64,000 bases of DNA, from positions 2,133,501 to 2,197,500 of the forward strand of contig NC_033623.1 of NCBI RefSeq assembly GCF_001540865.1. The letters run 5' to 3'. Below the pieces are notes generated by a model, which searched no databases, was not told the DNA's origin, and saw only the letters and a list, made by a program, of their open reading frames with translations. Each line of letters starts with the position of its first letter. The first letter of the stretch is position 1. A program made the translations under genes and the position numbers. The stretch is from Ananas comosus. Lineage: Eukaryota; Streptophyta; Magnoliopsida; Poales; Bromeliaceae. Below, piece after piece: positions 24,082 to 36,700 of the stretch.

Positions 24082-25356
24082 CTAGTGTAGTGACCCGCGC
24101 GATGCAGCGAAAAAAAATATTTTAATAAAAATTTACAAAATAAATAAATAAATATGAATGTAAAGAAGAAAAAAAATATAACTATATTTGATTAGACTTA
24201 ATAATATAAAAAATACATTAAAAAATATTTAAAATGGAATCACAACTCAACAAAAAATAATAAAAGAAACAGAAAAAAAAAGATAAGAATTATATGAGAA
24301 GAAAAATTATTACATAGATATTATAAAAAAAATGTTTGAAATATTGCAAGTGAAATATAATAAATATTAAAGAGCACATTGAACAGATTTTAATTGACAT
24401 TTAACAAATCAAATAAACAGATTCATCCGTCCGATTCTTTTTTTGACGCAAATCAAATTTTTTAAAAAATCAATAATGAAGTAACCCGAGCATTATATAT
24501 ATATACACATGCGCGACATCGACGCGATATTTTAATTATTGTATAATACACTATGATAATAATCCAATATTATAAGTGTCATATTAGTGTCGGTTTGTAT
24601 TTAAGAGGAAAAATATAGAAACCAACAATAAAACCAACAATAAAAAGCCCCTTGAATAAGCTTCTCAAAAAAGGGAGAAAAAATCCCCATAATAATATTG
24701 GGAAAAATATTCTAAACATTCAAGACAAAAAAAGAATCATCTCTCTGAAACAAAAGGAAACTTTTCAAGAAGTTAGAACGAATTAAAAAAAACAAAAAAT
24801 GTGCCAAAAATAAAAAAAAAAAACCACCCAAAAATGCTTTCCTAAGCTCCAAGCGAACAACAAATTAAATGTAAAAAACGAAAAAAGAAACTACTGCTAG
24901 AAGTAGAGCTATAAGAAATCGAACATTCTATTCTATTGCGCTCTCAATTCAACAGGTGGAAGGTCAATAATCCTACAAAATTTTGTTGAAGTGCATGCAT
25001 TCAATTGTGGTTTTATTGGGAGATGAGGAGGAAACGGTTTTGGAAGATGAGGGGTTTTGGAGGTTGGGAGATGAGAGGGAATAGTTTTGGTGCAATTATA
25101 TACATTCAATTGTGGTTTTATTGGAAGATGAGGATGGAACGGTTTTGAAAGATGAGGAGTTTTGGAGGTTGGGAGATGAGAGGGAATAGTTTTGGTGCAA
25201 TTATATGCATTCAATTGTGGTTTTATTGGGAGATGAGGAGAGAACGGTTTTGGAAGATGAAGAGTTTTGGAGATTGAGAGATGAAAGGGAGGAGTTTTGA
25301 AAGAAGGAGGTAATGCTATGTCAGCAAGATATTGGAGATTCATGGATTAGTATAGA
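24082..25356 (-). mobile_element. Non-autonomous Helitron with 105-bp tandem repeats
   Basis: On the minus strand it starts TCTATACTAATCC after an A (25357) and ends CACTACACTAG before a T (24081). These are the TC...CTAG ends and A|T target of Helitrons. A decayed hairpin (cccgcgc gat gcagcg) sits just inside the 3' end. No Rep/helicase gene is present. Near the 5' end are three tandem 105-bp units. Confidence 0.75.
24997..25316. repeat. Three 105-bp tandem units inside the Helitron
   Basis: The anchor tcaattgtggttttattgg recurs at 25001, 25106 and 25211, exactly 105 bp apart. Because 105 is a multiple of 3, a 136-codon minus-strand frame (25343-24933) stays open, encoding 35-residue repeats rich in Pro, Lys and Thr with PHLPIKPQLN. 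Nothing supports translation. The open frame may be a by-product of the period. Confidence 0.85.
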
Positions 25357-25420
25357 TATATAACAATGGATGCTATAATATATTATAAATAGTATAGTAT
25401 TGTTAAGAATATATTATATA

Positions 25421-25962
25421 GAGCTAGGCTAGTATATTATCAGTAGCACGGAGGTATCTGTGCTAGCAAATTGTTTTCAATGATGCGGCTTCCAAATACA
25501 TGATCGGCTCCGTTAGACTTGATATACACTATTAAAAGTATTTGAAAACTAAATTTCATAATTTTCCGACATCATTTGGCTAGTGATCAAAATGTCTCAA
25601 AATTGACAATTTTAAAGGTCGATGTGATGCGTTTGTAAATTTAACGATGTAAAATAATTCAAATCTGATGAAATTTTTATAGAAAATTGTTTTCACTATT
25701 TAGAGTAAGATCAATACCTCTGACCTTAAATTCAAGTCTTTTATCATTATTTTTTATGAGATTTTTTATTTTCAGCTGTTCATTTTTAGACTACTTGTTT
25801 GATAGGTAAATAATATCGAAAAATTATAAAATTTAGCTTCCAAATGCTTTCAATAGTGTAGATCAAGTTTAACGGAGCCGAACATCGATTTGAAAGCTAT
25901 ATCATTAAAAACAACTTGGTAGCAGAGGCCTCCGTGTTACCGATAGTATACCAACCTAGCTT
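25421..25962. mobile_element. Fold-back element, full length
   Basis: 542 bp with arms of about 200 bp that are inverted copies of each other. The left arm contains catgatcggctccgttagac and the right arm, inverted, gatgttcggctccgttaaac. The ends read GAGCTAGG and CCTAGCTT. A 9-bp duplication tattatata flanks it (25412-25420, 25963-25971), as in Mutator-like elements, although the flank is AT-rich. Just inside each end lies a short hairpin built on a TAGCACGGAG-type word. No protein is encoded. Confidence 0.7.
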
Positions 25963-26012
25963 TATTATATATGAGAATAAATTTTATATATAACTAAATA
26001 TTATACAGAATT

Positions 26013-26211
26013 GAGCTGCTATACTTTTAAAAGTTCAAGTCGTCGTTGCTTATAGATTTTCGGCCCTTAGATTAAGGAATGTGTGATTAGGATGATAGTG
26101 GTCTCCTAGAATTGAGTGAGTGAATAGAAATGATCAAAAAGGTAAATATAACGATGGAAAACTTATAAGCACCAAGTGCTTTGTACTTTTACAAGCACCA
26201 TAGCCAGACTC
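26013..26211. mobile_element. Short MITE related to the 43.4-kb family
   Basis: A 199-bp element. The interior (gtgattaggatgatagtgg, gaattgagtgag, gaaatgatcaaa) matches the MITE at 43399-43628. The terminal hairpin word differs (cttttaaaag left; agcaccaagtgct near the right end). Confidence 0.6.
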
Positions 26212-26299
26212 ATATTATTATATATAATATATTATATTATTATTTATTTATGTGAGCATATATTATCCATATGTAGTGCGACTAGTAAAGTGGGTCTAA

Positions 26300-26515
26300 A
26301 CAGAGCCCGATCGATATTGGGCATTAGATTTGGATCTGGGTCCGATCTTAATTTTTTAAAAAAACTATGTAGAAGATCGACCTAAAGCCCAATATTTTTT
26401 TTTAGGTCAGGTTTGAGCATAGTATGACCCAACCCAAACCCGGCCCGATTTTAGCCGTAGTCCTTTTCCTTCCCTCCTCACGAACCCCTAACCATTATTA
26501 GTTTGCTAAATTGTT
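26300..26515. repeat. Segment repeated upstream of BOP1
   Basis: Shares ordered blocks with 29142-29410: atattgggcatt, tttggatctgggtc, aaagcccaatat, ggtcaggtt and cattattagtttgctaaatt. The copy near BOP1 carries that gene's probable promoter. This copy has no coding exon next to it. Confidence 0.6.
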
Positions 26516-27242
26516 TGGACATATATGATATGAAAATCAAAGAGTAATAAAAGAGTAATAATGAGACTTGAGTTTGGACACCTCAAATCTAAGGAATATT
26601 TAACAAGCATTTTTTTTTGTTTGCTCAACTTTGACTCTAGGCTATATTTGATTTTGGAATAAATCGGAACAATAAAAATTATCTCTATTTTTCTGCCGTA
26701 CACTAAAAAAATAATAAGAAAAGTAATTTCGGTCAAAACGGATTATTTTAGATAATCCTACAATAATTCGGACTATTTTAGAGGAATAGGATTATTTTCA
26801 TACTATGTTTTGCTAATTAAGAGTGATTAAAGTAATATACAAGTATGAGTATATATATTATTTAAAGATACATTAAATATCTTATAATAATAATAATAAT
26901 AATAAATATTATTACTATTAGTTCGCCACTTTATGTTTCATTTACTATCGGGTTCGAATTTGAATCTTTAATCGTTTTGAATTTGCTTGTATCTAGTCTG
27001 AGTTTATCATATTAGGTTAACTCAAAGGGTGCGTTTGGTTCGAATTATCATGACAAGATTACAAATAATAATTTTGTTAAGGTTATTGTGTTTATTTCAT
27101 CCGGTATGTAATCTGTTCAGTATTGTAGTATTACAAAAAGTGTAAGATTTGTAGTATTACAAATGGTGTAAGATTATACCGAAAATATTACTGAGAAGGG
27201 GTGTGTATATTGTGAATTACTGAAGGCCGGTAATATTGCATA
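26516..27242. other. AT-rich intergenic DNA with MITE-like end
   Basis: Contains gagtaataatgagacttgag, which recurs at about 41698-41716 with the same neighbouring acctcaaatct block. A MITE-like end (ggtgcgtttggttcga, 27029-27044) is present. No gene was seen. Confidence 0.4.
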
Positions 27243-27460
27243 CTAGTTAAGGAACCCGCGCGATGCGACGGGAAGACAATACAACAGTAAATTATTATGA
27301 CTATTAATATCACTTTTTTTTTTTTCTATTATGCATTAATATTTTTAAATATTAATGCTTTGAACCTGTAAGGGTTCCTGATTAATAAGCTTGATGCGCC
27401 GGGGAGATAATATAATAATAAATTATTATAGCTATTAATATCACTTTAAATTAAAATTTT
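27243..27460 (-). mobile_element. Helitron 3' end, partly duplicated
   Basis: Minus-strand CTAG terminus at 27243-27246 with a hairpin at 27255-27272 (cccgcgc gat gcgacggg, one bulge). A second diverged copy of the same subterminal block (gatgcgccggggagata, then the shared ctattaatatcacttt) begins near 27393. This suggests end duplication or nested Helitrons. No 5' TC end could be fixed. Confidence 0.55.
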
Positions 27461-27649
27461 AATTTTAAATGTAAATTCAAATATCAAAATCAAACTAAAA
27501 AAAATTAAAATTTGAAATCAAAATTTACAAAATTTAAGTTCGAAATCAAAATTTTAAAAATTTAAGTTTAAAATCAAAATTTAGATTCAATTTAAAATAA
27601 TTTTGAATTTTTATATCTGGGTAATATTGCATATTATCTAAAATTACAA

Positions 27650-27830
27650 TTTTACCCTCCAAAAACCCTCCCTCCAAACCCTATCAAGAGCATCGTTTCC
27701 ATCTCTCTCTCACGCACGCCCCGCGCTCTCTCTCTCTCGCACGCCGCTCTCTTTCTCTCTCTCTCGCACGAACACGAACACCTCAGCTCTTCTATTGCTT
27801 CGTCCTCCCAGGTAATCTTCGCGATCTCCT
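27650..27830 (+). other. Orphan 5' UTR-like segment with splice donor
   Basis: This stretch rises in GC, with ccctccaaaccctatc, CT-rich runs and then cctcccag|gtaatct at about 27810. Composition and donor resemble the 5' UTR exon of a plant gene. It could be a distal untranslated exon of BOP1 (1.6 kb downstream) or a relic of another gene. Confidence 0.3.
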
Positions 27831-28662
27831 TCCCTCCATTCGCCATTTTCGGATGCATATTTAATCACTTCTCTCTCGCTAAAATCCATTGTTTTCGAAC
27901 TGAAGTTAGATCCGATTCGGAGGTATTTTTTTCCCTTTTTTTCGTCGATTTAAGGAGTGTTTATGCAAACTTCGTCAGATCCGATGCCATGTCTTGTTTC
28001 ATTTAGTTGTAATCTTTCTACAGGACATGCTTAACAAGCACTTTTTGGTATTTTTGATTTTTATTAATCGTTTTGAATCTGCTTGTATCCAGTCGAGTCT
28101 ATTAGATTAGGTTTACTCTTATCATATTTAGCCGTCTTAAAATTTATCCAAGAATCACGTTAGAAAAATTTATGAACACTAGTAAAATGAAATTATAGCG
28201 AATTGTATTATTAAAAAAAAAAAAATTTGAGGATCATCTATAAGGACTTACCTCTGCATTGCATGATTCCTTTTCTTGCTACTCCCACTGGACTTCACTG
28301 TAAACCGTTTGCTAGAACACGAGCGAGCTAAAGCCGGCTCGTGTTCGCGCGGTTATTAAACCAGTCAAATATGAACTGGCTCGTTAAAATATCGAGTTGA
28401 AAAATTCAGCTCGCGTTCGACTTGTTTATTAACGAGCTGAACATGAGCTGGCTCTCGAATAATAAGCTAAATTGTGAGTCCTATTATTGGATGAAAAGTT
28501 GAAAGAAAATTAGAAAACTAGAATCTTAATATAATATTGAAATTTACAAAATATAGATCTTTTCACATAATATTGAAATTGACAAAATAGAGATCTCAAA
28601 CTTATTTCGAGCCGAACATAAGTTAGTTTGTGAACAACAAGCTGGATTGCCAGCCCTACCCA

Positions 28663-29010
28663 CATGAATCACACTATTTTCTTCTTCTCAGTTCATTTCT
28701 TTTTCATTCATCTATCTAATGTTACCATGCTATTCCACACTCTTCATACCCATTGCATTTCTACATGTTCTTTTATACAATGTTGGGCCAAAACTGATAG
28801 GTGGAGCTAATATGCACATCTATCATCTGATAGAGGAGAAAATTCATTAAAGTTTAAGAAATTAGAAGCCTATTTTAGCATTAAAGAACCAACTAAATTA
28901 TATGCATCTTTCTTGAATGATTCTATTTGATCTTCAGATCAGCTTCATTAAAGAAGGCTATCTGAGATGTTCGAGGATGCTGAAATATTTGAAATGTTCA
29001 AGACAAATTA
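28663..29010. repeat. Dispersed direct repeat, copy C (diverged)
   Basis: Matches the second halves of 8812-9590 and 16345-17215: aatcacactatttt, tcatacccattgcatttctac, gaagcctattttagca and gagatgtt-gaggat-ctga in order. The conserved TATA-like block is lost. Confidence 0.5.
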
Positions 29011-29139
29011 AAACTCTATCAATAATCAAATTGCAGCAATTAGATTACTCTAATTTAAAGTTTGATGGAAAAAATAATAAATTTTAAATTGGCCGTTAGT
29101 AGAATATAATTTTTCACCGTAATATTCGATAAGACAATA

Positions 29140-29429
29140 TTGGGCATTGGGTTTGGATCTGGGTCGAGCCTTATTTTTTAGAAATATTGGATAGAAGTTC
29201 AACCCAAAGCCCAATATGTTTTTATTGGGTCAGGTTCCGATTCCAGCCCTACTCCTTCTCCTTCTCACAAACCCGTGGCCATTAAACCCTAGCCTCGTTT
29301 CCATACCCTTTGTCCTCCTCACCTCCACCCCTTTCTCACTCCCTCCTCCGCCACGAATCTACTGATTTCTTCTTGCTATCTCTAAATTTTCATTATTAGT
29401 TTACTAAATTCGCCATAAAAAGATTCTAA
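29140..29429 (+). promoter_or_regulatory. BOP1 promoter: site II and telo-box
   Basis: AGCCCA at 29208-29213 is a site II element (TGGGCT on the minus strand). AAACCCTAG at 29284-29292 is a telo-box. This pairing is well known in plant ribosomal-protein and ribosome-biogenesis genes and fits BOP1. CT-rich leader sequence follows. An in-frame TAA directly precedes the chosen ATG at 29430. Confidence 0.6.
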
Positions 29430-32400
29430 ATGAAGAAGGAAATTCCTGCGGAGCCATTGTCTGATGAATCCAAGCGGAGCGACTCTACGGATCCATCTGA
29501 AGATGAGGTGGGTTTCTATTCCCTGATCAATTAGTCTCCTTTTTTATGTATTTTTCGTTCTCTTAATCTATTGTGTTGTAGGAATTATCCTCTTATTATG
29601 GGGAAGATGGAGAAGAGAACGGAGAATCTGGAGGAGAGAGCGATTCCTCAGAAGATGAGGTACTTCTTACCAATTTTATTTTAATTCTTTGAAAATATGC
29701 ATGTTTTTTTCTTTTTTTAATAATTTTTGGTAAACATTTTTGTAGGTATCATCTTTGGATGATGCGGAAGATCGGGGCACCAATGGGGATGTCATAAAGT
29801 CTGTAGAAGAGAGCGATTCCTCGGAAGATGAGGTAATTGTCACTGATTGGCTTATTTGGCTTGTTTTCCCTTTTTTTTTGTGATTATTAGAATATTATGT
29901 ATGTTTTGGATGTTTTACTATTAGGTGGCTCCTAGGAATACGATTGGAGAAGTACCGTTGGAGTGGTATAGAGATGAGGAGCATGTTGGGTATGATGTTT
30001 CTGGTAAGAAGATCAAGAAACAGGCCAGGAAGGACAAAATTGAGTCCTTTCTTGCCGGAGCAGATAATGTGAAAAATTGGTACGCAAATGTCGATTTCCT
30101 TTTCTATGGTAGCGGATGAAAACATGCAGTGAAGTTCGATTTAGATGCTTGTTTCGTTCTTGATGTTTTTCTACTGACGTTTGTTACACCATTGTTGCAC
30201 CCCTGTAATAATTATTACATATTTTTCCGTATTTCTCAGATAAATAGGCTATAACAATGGGATAGTGCTTTCTTGAGAAAATTCATGAGAGCACTAAATG
30301 GCTGTTTAGTATAGAACTTGGCACAAGTACATCAATTGAGGGTGTGTGATAGTTAGATATCACTCATGTTAGAATTTCCTCTATGACCTCAAAGTCAGTT
30401 CAGTTAGATATCACACTCCTGTTAGAAGTTGGTTTGTCTATCTGACCTTAAAGATTGTTTTGTTGCATCATAATGATCAGTATTGATCCTTCTCCCTCAC
30501 AGTTGGTCCGGTTAAAGTACTATTCAACTTCGAGAAAGCTTTGGTAGATTAATAATTTTCATGATCAGATGTCAACTTGAAACTAACCTAATAATAATTT
30601 ACTCCAAATAGGGCTTATGGTGAAGTCTCTTATGTTTTTAGTAGGTAGATTTATCTTAGTGGTTGCAGTTTTGCCTCTTGTGATGGAGGAATAACTTTCC
30701 AGAACATAAAAAGATTGAATTAAGATGACAATATTTACTCAGTAACTTGGAAGTCACCTGTTTGAAACTTGATATGCCATGGGTTGGAATGGTGCACCAT
30801 CCTGATTTTATGAATCATCTAAGGATGCAGTTCATTGAACCTTAACATGATCTAGAATTTATACATTAAGGGTATTAATAACTAATTATATATTTATAAA
30901 TAAAATAATATATAATAGTTTCTCTATATAAAAATAAAATACTATATATATATATAAAATGAGAGAGAGGTCCACCTTGGACCTCCCTCTCACATGGTCC
31001 ACGAGGTCACTTCAGCCTCGTGGACCGCGTAAGACTATTGCCGAGAGCTGCATTATTTTGCATCCTTCGTTTTCGTTTACTGCCGTTCTCAGGTGGAAAA
31101 TGAAAAAATGAATTTTCCGCAAAATATGTAAAAGTGCTTTTCATTGAAAATTTTTTACATCGAACCAAACGATCCGCAAATCATTTTCAGACTGAAAAAT
31201 ATTTTCAACCCACTTCTACATCTCAAACCAAACACACCCTTAGTCAAGTTGGAAAACTTATGCTTTTCTATTTGCATTATTATTATTATTTGTTTCCATA
31301 ACATTGATTCAATATATATAATTTGAACACCATATTGTTCCGTGCCGCAAATTTCTATTGCAGTTTGATTTACTCAACACAATTATTTTTTCTTTTTCTC
31401 ATGCATAAGGTAGATTTTTTGTAATTCTTTTTTCCTCTCATGGTCCAATGACAAATTCAGGAGAAAGGTCTATGATGAGTACAATGATGAGGAAGTGGAA
31501 CTAACTAAGGAGGAGATTAAAGTTATTAGTAGACTGCTGAGAGGAAAGACTCCACATGCTGGAGTTGATCCATATGCGGTTTGTGTCGATGGATATTTTT
31601 GTAATTCAATATTGCATCCTTCTTGTCTTATTTTACATAATGCAATGTTTTGCCACTTCAATTTCTCCTTCAGCCGTATGTTGATTGGTTTGTTTGGGAG
31701 GACAAAGCACATCCACTTTCAAGTGCCCCGGAGCCAAAGAGGCGATTTATTCGTTCAAAGTGGGAGGACAAGAAGGTAATAATACATGCCTTTGAGTTTT
31801 TATAGTGGAAGAAGAAATTGATCTTTATGCACAGTTGGTTCTTTATCTTATAAACTGTATAGTTATCAAGTAGTATTTCACTTTTCATTTGTATGAAAAA
31901 AACATAAACACTGCATCACGTTTCGCAACTTATTAAGAGCTGAATTAGTTGCGACCAATGGACAGCTTCTTTTATGAGCATCTCTAAAAGTTTCCATTTC
32001 CAGTTTAGAGTAGTAATTGTTGGAAATAAAACCAAACTGTTAATTATGCATAAGAAAGAGTTCTTTGATATCTGTGTTAGTACTCTAAATTTGGTTGTTT
32101 TAACATGGTTTAAGTGTTGAAATCAATGGCTGACGCATTAGATTATTCAGTTTTTAATCTTGCATTTCTTGTTTGAGGGGGGAAAACTCATGGCTATTTA
32201 CAAATCCAAAACTAATAATAATACTTTTTTTTTTTCTTTATGATTGCTGTGAGAAGAGATATTTCTCAAGTCGACACATTGTTGATTATCCTTTTGTTCT
32301 TATCCAAATCACTCTGTTGAGAGAGTATTTGAATAAAATAAAAACCAATTTTAGTTATATTTTTCAGGATTATTTGAGCTAGTAAGATGATGAGACTTTG

Positions 32401-33680
32401 GCATAAGGACAAATAAATCTTAACTTACAATCTCATTTACTGTGCTATAATGCTGTAGAAGCTAGTTGTTTTATCTGGAAGACAAAACTCATTCCTTGCA
32501 ACTGAACTAAATCATGTAGACTGAACTAAATCAAGATTAAAGAGTTATAAACCTTGTATCCCAAAAGTAAAACAGTAACGCTTTAATCCAACACTACTCA
32601 GTTCTTCCCTCTTTTCACTTCTCTCGACATGCATGCAATGCTTGCTAGGTTGTCAAGTCCCCCAAGCATCTCCAGATATAGTATTATTTGTTAAACAAGG
32701 ATTATTACGGTCTAAGGATAAGGATAAAAAAGGAAAGTTTGGTCCTCTAGCATATTATATGGTACAAAAGGTTAGTCCATCTCCTATACTGGATGGATCA
32801 ATGTGATGAATGTATGTCATGTTTCGGTAGTGACTAACTTCAACCAGCATACAGGCAAAGGATTTAGGTTATTAATCATGCTAGCTACAAGTAGAATGGA
32901 TCCTTCACTTGTTTACCACTTCCCCACTCAGGACAAACAATCCTCTAATCCTGATGACAATATATGTATTAGTTATAGGGTCGTATATATATATATAGTA
33001 GGTAGTTTATATTATTAGTAGTATATGCTATATATATGATGTGGTATTGATATATATAGTATATAGAGTCCGGCTACTATGCTAATCGTGTAGCACGGCA
33101 GCGCTCGTCCGCCTATCCAGTATTTTTCCGATGATGCGGCTGTCCAGAGAATCGACGATCGCTTCCGCGTATAGATTGATCTAGCACTATTGAAAGTATT
33201 TGGAAATTAAATTTCAGATTTTTTCGACATCATTTGGACTAAGTGATCAAAAATCTCAAAATTGACAATTTTAATGGCCAGAGTGTGTGTTTGTGAGTTT
33301 AACGGTGTAAACAATTCAAATGCGATGAAAATTTTTATAGAAATTCTTTCACTATTTAGAGTAAGATCAGTATATCTGATCTTTGAATTAAATCTTTTAT
33401 CATCATTTTTCATGACATTTTTATTTTCAGCCGTTCAATTTTAGACTACTTGTTTGATAGTAAATGATATCGAAAAATTATGAAATTTAGTTTCTAATAT
33501 GTTCTTAGTGTAGATCAAGTCTAACGGAGCCGATCGTCGATTTGGAAGCCGCATCATCGAAAACAACTTGGTAGCACGGAGCGCTCCGTGCTACCGATAG
33601 TATAGTAGCCTAGTTCTATATATATATATGTATATGTATATATATATGTATATGTGTATATATATATATATATGTATATG

Positions 33681-33713
<33 letters not shown>

Positions 33714-36700
33714 TTATACGGTGCTTTGTATTATTTCATCACGTTGTTATGCACATATTAAGAAAGAAGAACATAGAAATGAATTAAATGATACATATAT
33801 TATGTCAAAATAGATAGCCTTGTCTTCTGTTCCACCTGATATTGTTGTAAAGAGATCTCGTCTTCTTTTGCCATTCATGCATTATCCTAATTGTTTGTTC
33901 TTCTTTTTTGTCCTGAAAAGTTTAACTATGTTAACTGTGATAATAAATAAATTTTTATAACAAAATTGTCGTTTATATGGCCCGTCAATGCCTAGATGAT
34001 CTCTTAGTATTCTAGATGGCCACTCTTTGCAAGGATGTGTAGCTGGCAAATAGATGGTTCAGGCATATTAAGAGCTTCAGTGGTTCTTTAGGCATTGTTG
34101 GCGGAGATTAAGTAGGCTGTATGTCTCACTTTCGTTCTATAGAACATTTTTTTTTATTTTGATTTGAAGTCATTCCTCAAGATCGTCGTAGTAAAACTTT
34201 GGTAGAAAATGCTATTTAAAAGTTGTCTGTACTCTTATAATCAAAGAATCCATAACCATAATTTGGTTGGTGATTCATCTTTGATGACTAGATGTGCTCT
34301 ATACATGAGATTCCGATTTTAACATTGAATGTGAGATTTGAATTATTTTGATGGTTATAACTGAGAAAGTTACAAACACGCAGTCTTCATGTTACATGAC
34401 CAAGACATTCATCTTGTTTTTTGTTGTGTTTAACACTTTTAAGTTAATGTGTTATTTTAGGGTGAATCTTGTAACAAGTTTGTTAGTTTTTCAATTTTAT
34501 TGAATAGCTGTTGATGTATTTTGTCCCATCTATCCATGCAAGATGGAATATCTTTCGTTTTGACCTATATCTTTCATTGCTTTTTTTTCATCTTCCTTTT
34601 CATTGATAGCTTGCACCATCATTAGTTACCTATTGAATATTTGATTCAGATTGTAAATATTAGATGAATGAATAATGTTTTAAAATTAAAAGTTTTTCAA
34701 ATGTTTTCGATGGTAAATGAAAACTGAACCGGCTGTTATACTTCTTCTAATTTCTTCTTGTGCAGGTTGTAAGATTAGTCAGAGCCATCCGCAAAGGGTG
34801 GATTAAGTTTGACAAACCGAAAGAGGAGTCTCAATTCCATTTGTTGTGGACAGATGATTCTAATGCAGCTGACAACAAAAGGCATGGTGTTAATTACATA
34901 GCTGCACCCAAACCAAAACTGCCAGGTATTGTAATTTTTTACTTCTCATTGCCGGAGAAACATGCTGTAGTCATAAGATGAGATCAGGGTTTGTCAACTC
35001 TCTCTCTCTCTCTCTCTCTGGGGGAAGGGGTGCTAATTATTCAGATGTTTCTTTTGCTATGATTCACCTGCTGGAGTCTTTTTTTCATTTGTTTGATATA
35101 TTTGACATTTATAAGTGCAATTCTACTTTAGGTCATGAAGAATCATACAACCCTTCTATAGAATACGTTCCTACAGAAGAGGAGAAGAATGCTTATCAGC
35201 TGATGTATGAGGAGGACCGTCCTAAATTTATCCCAAGGAGGTGAACGTGAAATGCCTTTATTTGGTTTGAATTTTTTGGCAGATACAATTTAGTGGCATA
35301 ACCTAAGTTTGATTTTTCCCCAGGTTTGAATCTCTTAGAAGTGTACCTGCTTATGACATGGCTGTTAAGGAAGTATTCGATCGGTGTTTAGACCTGTACT
35401 TATGTCCCAGATCTCGGAAGAAACGTGTGAGTTTTTCTATCTTTGGGATGCCAATAGGGTGGTTTAGTACAGTTTTAAGGAAATCTGAACCTGGACCTGC
35501 CAATGGAAACTAAAATGAGAACTGGTGGGTTTGAAAACCCAGAAGCCATAACTAAACTCATGAGAAACTGATAATCGTAATTTGAAAAAGAAATAACTGA
35601 AACTGAGTAACTGACAACTTTATAAGGAAAAATACATCGAACAAAATTCAACGCCTTGACATGTTAACAATGAAATAAAAGGTATCATGATGAATGTCTT
35701 GATCTTTGCCGTTAGATCAACATCTGGCTGCTCAAAAGGGTGTATAGAGGATGTCTATGTGTGTGTAATCTCTGCAGTCTTGCTGTGGGTTCTATTGTTG
35801 TTTTGATTTTGGGTTGACATTATGAAGAGGGAATCGCAAAAATTTTACTGAACCCAAACTTGCTCAGTTTTAATTATCTTTACCCATCAATAAGACCGGC
35901 CTCACATAACTTTGGTTTAAACCATCTAAGTTGGGTGCGATTTTTGGTAAAAGTTTGGTATCCATAACCATAAACCATCCTTATCTTAGTTGCAACACAG
36001 ATATACTTTCCCCCCTTCTGTTGCAATTATTGTAACACTAATATAAAAATTGACTCATTTGTGCTACAATTTATTCAAGAGTCTTATTTTTGATGTTATG
36101 AGTTGTTAATGTTACAGCTTAATATTGATCCTGAATCTCTCAAGCCCAAGCTACCAAGCAGGAAAGATTTGAGGCCCTATCCCACAACATGTTATCTTGA
36201 ATATAGAGGCCACACTGGTCCTGTCAAGTCGCTGTCTGTTGAAATATCAGGGCAGTGGCTGGCATCTGGTTTGTGACAATTTTTTATGCTATAAACTTTT
36301 AATTAGTAGTGCCAGCATTCTCTCTTATTCTATTTATTTACGTATATCATATATCTGTGCAAAATCTGAATTTTCATACATGCCCTTAAAAATCCTTTTG
36401 CACTACAAAACTAACTCAACTATTCCCTACAAAACACCACTTAAAAAAAGGATATGGTAAGAAGCTGCACCTTTAAAGGGCAGATCTGAAAATGCAGATT
36501 TTTACGTGGCTACGTTTGTGACTAGATCTTGCAGTGCTATATATGTGAAAATCAATATTTAATGCATACTTTCTTAATTGGATCTTCAATCTCCTGTACA
36601 AAGGTTCAACTGATGGAACTGTACGAGTTTGGGAGGTTGAAACTGGGCGTTGCCTTAAAGTCTGGGATGTTGGTGAATCTGTCCAGCATGTTGCATGGAA

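Noticed and set aside
24997..25316. CRISPR-like array
   Set aside because: Units are contiguous 105-bp tandem repeats without spacers, inside a Helitron of a plant genome.
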